The notes beneath the pieces were generated by a model that saw only the letters and a program-made list of their open reading frames with translations, was not told the origin of the DNA and did not search any database. A DNA stretch of 37,040 nt from UBA5399 sp964464145 (GTDB lineage: Bacteria > Bacillota > Clostridia > Christensenellales > Christensenellaceae): NCBI GenBank assembly GCA_964464145.1, contig CAYXFB010000023.1, positions 1 to 37,040 on the forward strand, written 5' to 3'. Below are positions 31,146 to 37,040 of the stretch, piece by piece. Made by a program: the position numbers and the translations under genes. The stretch's first letter is position 1. Each line of letters opens with the position of its first letter.

Positions 31146-32069
31146 ATGGTTATATGTATATATGTGAACTCGACCATAGATAAGACGATCTATTTGGAGC
31201 GCTTTGAATACGGAGGCACCAACCGCCCGTATAAGGTGCAGGTGGACGGCGCGGGAAAAGCTATAAACGCGGCCGTTGTTTTGAAGGCTTTGGGCACGCA
31301 AAGCGCCGTTGTGGGCGTGGCCTACGATGCCGATTCGAAAATAATAACGGGTAGGCTGGATTCTTACGGCATTAACCACAATCTGCGCGAGCTACAGGGT
31401 ACGTCGCGCACAAATACAAAGATATTTGATAAGGAAAAGCAGGTGATAACCGAGCTGAACGAAAGCGGGCAGACCGTTCCGCAGAGCGTGCTGGATGAAA
31501 TTTCGGCAAAGGCCTGTGAAATGGCGAAGGAGGGCGACGTGGTGATACTCACGGGCAGCCTGCCGCCCGGTTGTGGAGCCGATTATTACGCGGGCATAAT
31601 ACGCGCGCTGAAGCAAAAGAATGTAAAATGCGTGTTGGATGCGGACGGAGAAACATTGCGCTTGGGCGTGGCGGAGAAGCCCTACCTGATAAAGCCCAAC
31701 ACCGACGAGCTGGCCGCCATAACGGGCAGCAAGGCAAGCGATGTGGACGAGGTGGTCGCCGCCTGCGGGAAGCTGCTTGCGGAAGGAATAGAGGTGGTGG
31801 CCGTTTCCATGGGCGGAGACGGCGCGGTGATCTGCGGCAGAGAGGGCGCGTACTTCGCGAAACCGCTGCGCGTGGATGTGCAGTCCACTGTGGGCGCGGG
31901 CGATTCCATGGTGGCGGGTATGGTGGCGAACATAGGCAAGCCGGTGGATGAAATGCTGCGCGCGGGCGTGGCGGCGGCCACGGCCTCCATAACATTGAGC
32001 GGAACACAGCTTACAGATAAGCCGTTGTTTGAAAAATATTACGAACTGGTTACTACGGAGGAAATTTAA
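31146..32069 (+). CDS. fruK: 1-phosphofructokinase family sugar kinase (PfkB)
   Basis: This PfkB-family kinase of the FruK/LacC group phosphorylates fructose-1-phosphate (or tagatose-6-phosphate) to the bisphosphate. The 307 residues show the N-terminal DGAGKAINAA (about 34-43), LTGSLPPG (about 138-145), KPNTDELAA (about 182-190), and the C-terminal anion-hole motif STVGAGDSMVAG with the catalytic Asp (about 248-259). AAGGGGATAG precedes the ATG. It is followed 6 nt later by pyruvate kinase, linking entry and exit of lower glycolysis. No PTS gene is adjacent, so the fructose-1-phosphate substrate is inferred from the family; LacC-type use of tagatose-6-phosphate is possible. Confidence 0.85.
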   Translation: MVICIYVNSTIDKTIYLERFEYGGTNRPYKVQVDGAGKAINAAVVLKALGTQSAVVGVAYDADSKIITGRLDSYGINHNLRELQGTSRTNTKIFDKEKQVITELNESGQTVPQSVLDEISAKACEMAKEGDVVILTGSLPPGCGADYYAGIIRALKQKNVKCVLDADGETLRLGVAEKPYLIKPNTDELAAITGSKASDVDEVVAACGKLLAEGIEVVAVSMGGDGAVICGREGAYFAKPLRVDVQSTVGAGDSMVAGMVANIGKPVDEMLRAGVAAATASITLSGTQLTDKPLFEKYYELVTTEEI

Positions 32070-32075
32070 ATCTAT

Positions 32076-33827
32076 ATGAGAAAAACAAAAATAATATGTA
32101 CGCTGGGACCTGCGTGCGAAAATCTGGATACTCTTAAAAAGATGGTCAAGGCGGGCATGAACGTGGCGCGCTTCAACTTTTCGCACGGAGACCATGAGGA
32201 GCAGATGGGCCGGCTGAAGCTCATTCGCCAGCTTCGTAAGGAGACGGGCGCTTTCTTGCCCTGCATGCTGGATACGAAGGGCCCGGAAATACGCATAGGT
32301 AAGTTTAAGGGCGGTGTGGCGGTGCTCAAAAAAGGCCAGAGCTTCACGCTCACCACGCGCGAAATAGAGGGCGACGAAACCATTGTTTCCATCTCCTTCA
32401 AGCAGCTGCCCGAGGACGTGAATCAGGGCGATAAAATATTGATAGACGACGGTCTGGTGGGCATGACCGTTTCCGAGGTGAACGATACGGACATAGTCTG
32501 CAAGGTGGTCAACGGCGGGCTGCTTAGCGATAAAAAGGGCGTTAATGTGCCTGGCATAAGCGTTTCGCTGCCATACATAAGCGAAAAGGACGCTGCCGAC
32601 CTCGTTTTTGCTGCGCAGCAGGGCTATGAATTCATAGCCGCCTCCTTCACGCGCACGGCGCAGGACATACTGGATATTCGCAAGCTGGTGAACAAAAACG
32701 GCGGCGAGAAGGTGCGCATAATAGCCAAGATAGAGAACGCAGAGGGTGTTAAAAACGCGGATGAGATACTGCGTATAGCCGACGGCATAATGGTGGCGCG
32801 CGGCGACATGGGCGTGGAGATTCCCCTTGAGGATGTGCCCGTGCTGCAAAAGCGGCTCATCACAAAGGCGTATCGCGCGGGCAAGATAGTTATAACGGCC
32901 ACGCAGATGCTGGATTCAATGATGCACAACCCGCGGCCGACGCGCGCGGAGACGACGGACGTGGCCACAGCCATATATGACGGCACCAGCGCCATAATGC
33001 TTTCGGGCGAGACTGCGGCGGGCAAATACCCTGTGGAGGCCGTGGAAACGATGGCGCGTATAGCCATGCGCGCGGAGGACGATATAGATTACTCTATGCT
33101 CATGAAGCGCGAGGAACTGCCCGACGGTTACGACGTTACAAACGCCATATCCCATGCGGCCTGTACCACGGCTTACGATCTTGGCGCGGCGGCCATCATA
33201 GCCGTTACAAAAACAGGCGTTTCGGCGCGGCAGGTGTCCAAATTCCGGCCGAGCATACCCATAATAGGCTGCTCTCCCGACCCCATGGTGCTACAGCAGC
33301 TAAATATGTCCTGGGGCGTGGTTCCGCTTGAGATGGAGGAAAAGCAGCTCACGGACGAGCTGTTTGAAACGGCGGTATCCAACGCGCGCGAGAAGGGGCT
33401 GCTGCAAAACGGTGACCTTGTTGTAATAACGGCGGGCATACCGCTGGGCGTGGCGGGCACCACAAATCTTTTGAAGGTGCACATGGTGGGCAACGTGCTT
33501 GTGAAGGGCACGGGCATAAACCAGCTGTGCGCGCAGGCCAGTCTGTGCGTAGCCAATACGGAGCTTGAGGCCATACAAAACTTCCGTGACGGCGATATAT
33601 TGGTAATACACGAGACCTCCAACAATCTTGTGGAAATAATGAAGCGTTCCTCCGGCATAATCACCGAGGTGGCCGGGCCGGAATCGCATGCGGCCATAGT
33701 TGGTATGGCGCTTGACATACCCGTGCTGGTGGGCGCAGCAGGCGCCACAAATATGCTAAAGGGCGGCACCGTTGTGAAGCTGGACGCGGAAAGGGGTCTC
33801 GTATGCAATGTGAAGCAGGACCAATAA
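32076..33827 (+). CDS. pyk: Pyruvate kinase with C-terminal PEP-utilising domain
   Basis: Converts PEP and ADP to pyruvate and ATP in glycolysis. Of the 583 residues, 1-470 are the classical enzyme: KIICTLGPA at the start, NFSHG (about 34-38), the active-site KIENAEG (about 218-224), ARGDMGVEI (about 244-252), and the signature around ITATQMLDSM (about 272-281) with PTRAE. About 485-583 is an extra domain related to the phosphohistidine domain of PEP synthase, with GPESHAAIVGMALDIPVLVG; such tails are common in Bacillota pyruvate kinases. GGAGG lies upstream. The next gene starts 25 nt inside its 3' end. Confidence 0.96.
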   Translation: MRKTKIICTLGPACENLDTLKKMVKAGMNVARFNFSHGDHEEQMGRLKLIRQLRKETGAFLPCMLDTKGPEIRIGKFKGGVAVLKKGQSFTLTTREIEGDETIVSISFKQLPEDVNQGDKILIDDGLVGMTVSEVNDTDIVCKVVNGGLLSDKKGVNVPGISVSLPYISEKDAADLVFAAQQGYEFIAASFTRTAQDILDIRKLVNKNGGEKVRIIAKIENAEGVKNADEILRIADGIMVARGDMGVEIPLEDVPVLQKRLITKAYRAGKIVITATQMLDSMMHNPRPTRAETTDVATAIYDGTSAIMLSGETAAGKYPVEAVETMARIAMRAEDDIDYSMLMKREELPDGYDVTNAISHAACTTAYDLGAAAIIAVTKTGVSARQVSKFRPSIPIIGCSPDPMVLQQLNMSWGVVPLEMEEKQLTDELFETAVSNAREKGLLQNGDLVVITAGIPLGVAGTTNLLKVHMVGNVLVKGTGINQLCAQASLCVANTELEAIQNFRDGDILVIHETSNNLVEIMKRSSGIITEVAGPESHAAIVGMALDIPVLVGAAGATNMLKGGTVVKLDAERGLVCNVKQDQ

Positions 33828-34759
33828 GGCAGTTGAGCGAAAATTTTCCGCCAAACTTTAAGCCTGTGCTGCTGGAATACAAGGCCATGTTCGAAAGCTA
33901 CACGAAGGATCACGGATACATACAGTCGGAAGCTTCGTTTGCCAACCATTTTATATGGCAGCACTCCTGGGATATACGCATGGCGGCGCACACGAAGGCC
34001 ATGTTCATACTCATGGAGAGCGATCTTTACCGCCCGCTGCTTTTAATGCCCTTCATGAAGGATCCGTCGGACTCCATACTGCCCCACATGCTGGACAGTG
34101 AGGAATATATGTTCGGAGTGTACGGCTGTTTTTATATGAAGGGCGCCACGGCCGAGATGGTGGAAAAAATAAAGGCCGACTGCGGCGACCGCTATGCCTT
34201 CGCTTACGATTCATACAATTCCGAATACGTATATAATTCGGACGATCTCATAAATCTGCGCGGTAAAAAATATCACTCCAAGCGCAACCACGTGAACACC
34301 TTTCTCAAAAGATATGAGGCCACGGTGGAGGACTACACGAGCGCAAACCGCGAGGAATGCTTGGAGCTGCAGCGCAAGTGGGCGGCCGGCAGAGACGATA
34401 TGACGGAGCGTGAGGCGCGCGAGGAATATGAATCTATAGAGCGGGCTCTGGATTACCGCGAAGAGCTGGGGTTGCGTGCCTGCGTGGTAAAGATAGGCGG
34501 GCAGGTGGAGGCTTTTTCTGTGGGTGAGCGCATACGCGAGGATGCCGCCGTAATACACATAGAAAAGGCCAACCGTGATTTTGACGGTCTGTACGCTTAT
34601 ATAAACAGGGAATTCGCCGCGGGCTACTGGGCGGATTGCAAGTATATAAACAGGGAAGAGGATCTGGGTGTGCCGGGCATAAGAAAGGCAAAACAATCCT
34701 ACCATCCCGCGTTTATGATAGATAAGTACGATGTTTTTTTGAATGAGGAAGCGAACTAG
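33803..34759 (+). CDS. DUF2156 (phosphatidylglycerol lysyltransferase C-terminal-like) protein
   Basis: 318 residues from ATG 33803, overlapping pyk; AAGGGG lies just upstream. The protein matches the double-GNAT fold of DUF2156, found at the C-terminus of MprF-type aminoacyl-phosphatidylglycerol synthases. Features are the N-terminal SEASFANHFIWQHSW (about 42-56), the central NLRGKKYHSKRNHVNTFLKRY (about 152-172), ERALDYR, and the late HIEKANRDFDGLYAYIN (about 252-268). No membrane domain is attached, so it is a soluble member, likely transferring an aminoacyl or acyl group to an unknown acceptor. It is coupled to pyk and followed by another GNAT enzyme. Confidence 0.82.
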   Translation: MQCEAGPIRQLSENFPPNFKPVLLEYKAMFESYTKDHGYIQSEASFANHFIWQHSWDIRMAAHTKAMFILMESDLYRPLLLMPFMKDPSDSILPHMLDSEEYMFGVYGCFYMKGATAEMVEKIKADCGDRYAFAYDSYNSEYVYNSDDLINLRGKKYHSKRNHVNTFLKRYEATVEDYTSANREECLELQRKWAAGRDDMTEREAREEYESIERALDYREELGLRACVVKIGGQVEAFSVGERIREDAAVIHIEKANRDFDGLYAYINREFAAGYWADCKYINREEDLGVPGIRKAKQSYHPAFMIDKYDVFLNEEAN

Positions 34760-34791
34760 GGGAACGATTGACATTTTAAGGGGGAGCTTGT

Positions 34792-35862
34792 ATGCCTAAT
34801 ATACGCTGGCTGGAGAGTAGCGACGAGGTTAAGGTAAAACAGGTTTGGCGGGAATGCTTCGGAGATTCGCAGAAGTTTGTGGACGCGTATTTCAGTTTTG
34901 TTGCCAGTTTGGAAAACGGGCTGGGATGTTTTGAGGGGGAGGAGCTCGTGGCCGATCTCTTCATACTGGATTTTTGGGCCAGCCTTTCGGGCGCGGATTA
35001 TACCGCCGCCTTTTTGGCGGGCTGCGCCACCATGCCAGCCGCCAGAAAACGCGGATTGATGCGTGAGCTCGTTAAAAGCGCGCTTTCCGTGCTAAAGGAA
35101 AACGGCACGGAAATAGTGTATCTGCATCCCTTTTTGCACTCTTTTTACAGAAAGTTTGGCTTTGAGACGATCGCCTATGTGTACGAGCGGGAGCAGCTTT
35201 GCAGGCCGGAGAGCGCGGAGTATGAGGTGATTCTTACGGGCAGCATAAACGATCTGCCAGTACAGGATATGAGCCGATCATACACGGCGTACGTTACGAA
35301 GTACGATAATTTTTTCAGGCGTACAAAAAAGCGCATGAATGTTTGGCTTAGGCTGCTTTTGGAGGACGGCGGTAAGGTGGCCTATATAAAGGATGAAGCG
35401 GGTGTTGCCTACGCTCTCTTTTACGAGGAGGACGGCGTGGCCAATATATTCGAGCTCGTGTATGCCAACGAAAAGCAGCGTGACGCGTTGGTGAACAGCA
35501 CGGGCACGGAGCGCAGCCGCTACATGATACCCTCGCACGAGGGTGGGGAACGCGCGGACGCGCACGAATATACCATGATGCGCGTGCTGCGCCCGGCGGA
35601 CGTGCTGCAAAAGCATACATACGAGGCGGATGTCTCCTTTGTAATACACATAGATGACAGCTTTATGGAGTGCGAATATAACCTCGCGGTGGAGGTAAGA
35701 AGGGGCATAGCCTGCGTTGGGCAGGCGGACGCTCCGGCGGATTACACTACAGATATGGCAGGCTTTGTGAAGCTGGTGTCGGGCGCGCATGGCGGCGGAC
35801 TGCCGGAATGTTTGCGTGTGGCTTTCCCGCAATACACGGGTTGCTATTTTGAAACTTATTGA
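34792..35862 (+). CDS. GNAT N-acetyltransferase, Eis-like
   Basis: The 356-residue protein starts at ATG 34792 with GGGGGAG upstream. The N-terminal GNAT domain (about 1-150) has the acetyl-CoA loop in CATMPAARKRGLMRELV (about 79-95) and the FYRKFGFE strand (about 117-124). A second GNAT-like half (about 155-270) and a C-terminal SCP2-like region (about 280-356, with FVIHIDDSFM) follow. This three-part layout is that of Eis-type acetyltransferases, which modify amines such as aminoglycosides or lysine side chains. The substrate here cannot be told. It ends the fruK operon. Confidence 0.8.
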   Translation: MPNIRWLESSDEVKVKQVWRECFGDSQKFVDAYFSFVASLENGLGCFEGEELVADLFILDFWASLSGADYTAAFLAGCATMPAARKRGLMRELVKSALSVLKENGTEIVYLHPFLHSFYRKFGFETIAYVYEREQLCRPESAEYEVILTGSINDLPVQDMSRSYTAYVTKYDNFFRRTKKRMNVWLRLLLEDGGKVAYIKDEAGVAYALFYEEDGVANIFELVYANEKQRDALVNSTGTERSRYMIPSHEGGERADAHEYTMMRVLRPADVLQKHTYEADVSFVIHIDDSFMECEYNLAVEVRRGIACVGQADAPADYTTDMAGFVKLVSGAHGGGLPECLRVAFPQYTGCYFETY

Positions 35863-36069
35863 TCTGACGCGAATTGACTTATAATAGCTTAAGACACTAT
35901 AAGTTAACCTGCTATATGCGGAGCATATTCATAAAATTTGACAAAAAAGATTGATAAAACAAAATTTTGTTGATATTCTATCAATTTTAGAGCTATAGCG
36001 ATTTGCATAAAAACGTAAATAGGTCTAAAATTATAACCTAAAGAAAACATTTTGAGGCGGGAATGTATT
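35863..36069. promoter_or_regulatory. AT-rich control region before the ATP synthase genes
   Basis: Best promoter: TTGCAT (36003-36008), 17 bp, TAAAAT (36026-36031). A second pair, TTGACT (35875-35880), 17 bp, TATAAG (35898-35903), lies upstream inside a near-palindrome (ACTTATA...TATAAGT). Between them is the perfect 14-bp palindrome AACAAAATTTTGTT (35958-35971), flanked by TTGATA and TATCAA, which could be a repressor site. Confidence 0.55.
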
Positions 36070-36363
36070 ATGTGGACTATTTTTATCGGCTTTGCGCTGG
36101 GGGTGTTGCAGGTGCTGCTGCTGCGCAAAACCGTGGTGATGATGACCGCAAGCAAAACGAACGTACCTTTGGGCGTGGTGATAACCGTTGGTAAGCTGGC
36201 GCTCATTTTAGTTGTGCTGTGGCTCGTTGCGAAATTTGTGGGCCCGATGTCCGTGCTGTGGTGCGCGGGAGGTCTGGCGATCGCCATGATAGGTCTGCCC
36301 ATAATAAGAAATATACGCGACAATAAAAAGCTGGCCGCGCAGCAAGAGAAGGGGGGAGAGTGA
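36070..36363 (+). CDS. Small membrane protein, AtpI-like
   Basis: 97 residues from ATG 36070 (GAGGCGG 9 nt upstream), with three or four hydrophobic segments (about 1-15, 33-53, 55-78) and a charged tail. It sits 1 nt before atpB, the usual place of the ATP synthase subunit I (AtpI), which helps assemble the c-ring or transport Mg2+. Sequence similarity is weak, as is normal for AtpI, so the call rests on size, topology and position. Confidence 0.7.
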   Translation: MWTIFIGFALGVLQVLLLRKTVVMMTASKTNVPLGVVITVGKLALILVVLWLVAKFVGPMSVLWCAGGLAIAMIGLPIIRNIRDNKKLAAQQEKGGE

Positions 36364-36364
36364 T

Positions 36365-37040
36365 ATGCCAAAGTTTGCCGAACTGCACATTCCATCAGTT
36401 TCGCCGGATAAGATAACCATATTCGGTAATGTGACGGTAAGTGAAACGCTTGTGACGGCCTATGTTGTCACCGCCGTAATAATTGTGCTGGGGCTGCTTT
36501 TCAAATACGTATTCATAAAGCGGTTCAAAACGGTGCCGGGTGCCTTCCAAAACGTGCTGGAGATGGCCGCCACGGGCATAAAGGGCTTTTCCACCAACAT
36601 ACTGGGCGAGAAGGCGGGCTCTTCCATAGCGCCCTACATGCTGACGGTGTACGCCTTCGTAATATTGGCCGGGCTCACAGAATACATGGGCATACGCTCG
36701 CCCGCCACAGACCTTAACTGCACGATAGCGCTGGCTGTGATAACCTTCGTGCTCATAATAGCATTTTCGATACGCTATAAGGGCGTGGGCGGATGGCTCA
36801 AAACATACGCGCACCCCAAGGCGTTCATGATACCAATAAACGTGCTCTCAGCCGTAACCATACCGGTTTCGCTGGCCTGCCGAATGTTCGGCAACCTGTT
36901 CAGCGGCCTGCTTATAATGGATCTCATATACAGCGGCCTCGGGAACTTCGCCATAGGCGTGCCCGCTCTTGCCTCGCTGTACCTTATATTGTTCCACATA
37001 GTGATGCAAAGCTATGTATTCACCACTCTCACGCTTTCAT
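36365..37040 (+). CDS. atpB: F-type ATP synthase subunit a (partial)
   Basis: 225 codons are visible; the gene runs off the window. It is the membrane channel subunit that carries ions to and from the c-ring. Visible features are the hydrophobic helices, TEYMGIRSPATDLNCTIALA (about 115-134, the conserved PT-x-DLN-like segment), the essential Arg in SLACRMFGNLFSG (about 173-185) and the late HIVMQSYVFTTLT helix with its Gln. In Escherichia coli the Arg motif is followed by Gly-Glu (Glu219); here the matching residue is Leu, with an Asp four residues further on. The ATG at 36365 lies 1 nt after the AtpI-like stop. Confidence 0.92.
   Translation, partial: MPKFAELHIPSVSPDKITIFGNVTVSETLVTAYVVTAVIIVLGLLFKYVFIKRFKTVPGAFQNVLEMAATGIKGFSTNILGEKAGSSIAPYMLTVYAFVILAGLTEYMGIRSPATDLNCTIALAVITFVLIIAFSIRYKGVGGWLKTYAHPKAFMIPINVLSAVTIPVSLACRMFGNLFSGLLIMDLIYSGLGNFAIGVPALASLYLILFHIVMQSYVFTTLTLS

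Noticed and set aside
31392..32849. Minus-strand frame of 485 codons opposite fruK and pyk
   Set aside because: Same composition artefact; both plus-strand genes are well-known families.

Overview
The window looks like a chromosomal segment from a Gram-positive anaerobe of the Bacillota, probably class Clostridia. The evidence is a ctsR-mcsA-clpC heat-shock operon, a VanW-family envelope protein, a TagO/WecA-type undecaprenyl-phosphate sugar transferase, a LarC-type nickel-cofactor domain, a pyruvate kinase with a PEP-utilising tail, and strong Shine-Dalgarno sites throughout. GC content is moderate, yet the resident genes write isoleucine almost only as ATA (15 of 15 in ctsR). This makes one inserted element stand out. 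I cannot name the genus.

Region by region. Positions 1-1378 hold no convincing gene but several repeat families. Positions 1379-6547 encode a three-gene envelope cluster: a stalk-like surface protein, a membrane protein with a very long Glu/Ala/Arg helix, and a VanW protein. Next come a PRC-barrel protein (6686-7471) and L-ribulose-5-phosphate 4-epimerase (7634-8335). Positions 8415-16349 form one tightly packed transcription unit: YjbQ, PlsC acyltransferase, GalU, an SAH-hydrolase-family protein, an MTA/SAH deaminase, a lipoprotein and a B12-binding radical SAM protein. Positions 16437-19953 are ctsR-mcsA-clpC, with a CtsR operator upstream and no mcsB. A promoter at 19931-19959 starts tagO, a EutT-like cobalamin adenosyltransferase, a LarC2-like gene and guaA.

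A ~7.2 kb integrative mobilizable element (23732-30922) sits in the 3' end of guaA. It carries an XRE regulator, an excisionase, a tyrosine integrase, a MobC-like protein, a RepA-like ATPase, a MobV relaxase and two low-GC cargo genes, with no visible conjugation machinery. The right junction still reads Glu-Trp-Glu-stop, the displaced end of the original guaA, followed by what is probably its original terminator. Beyond the element lie a fruK-pyk-DUF2156-GNAT operon (31146-35862) and the start of the F-type ATP synthase operon (36070 to the window edge).

The most interesting points are the att and arm-site architecture of the element; an element gene whose zinc-ribbon tail lies behind an in-frame TAG; the co-translated SAH hydrolase/deaminase pair, which may recycle SAM through S-inosylhomocysteine; a shortened McsA in an operon that lacks mcsB; and the EutT-like/LarC2-like pair ahead of guaA.
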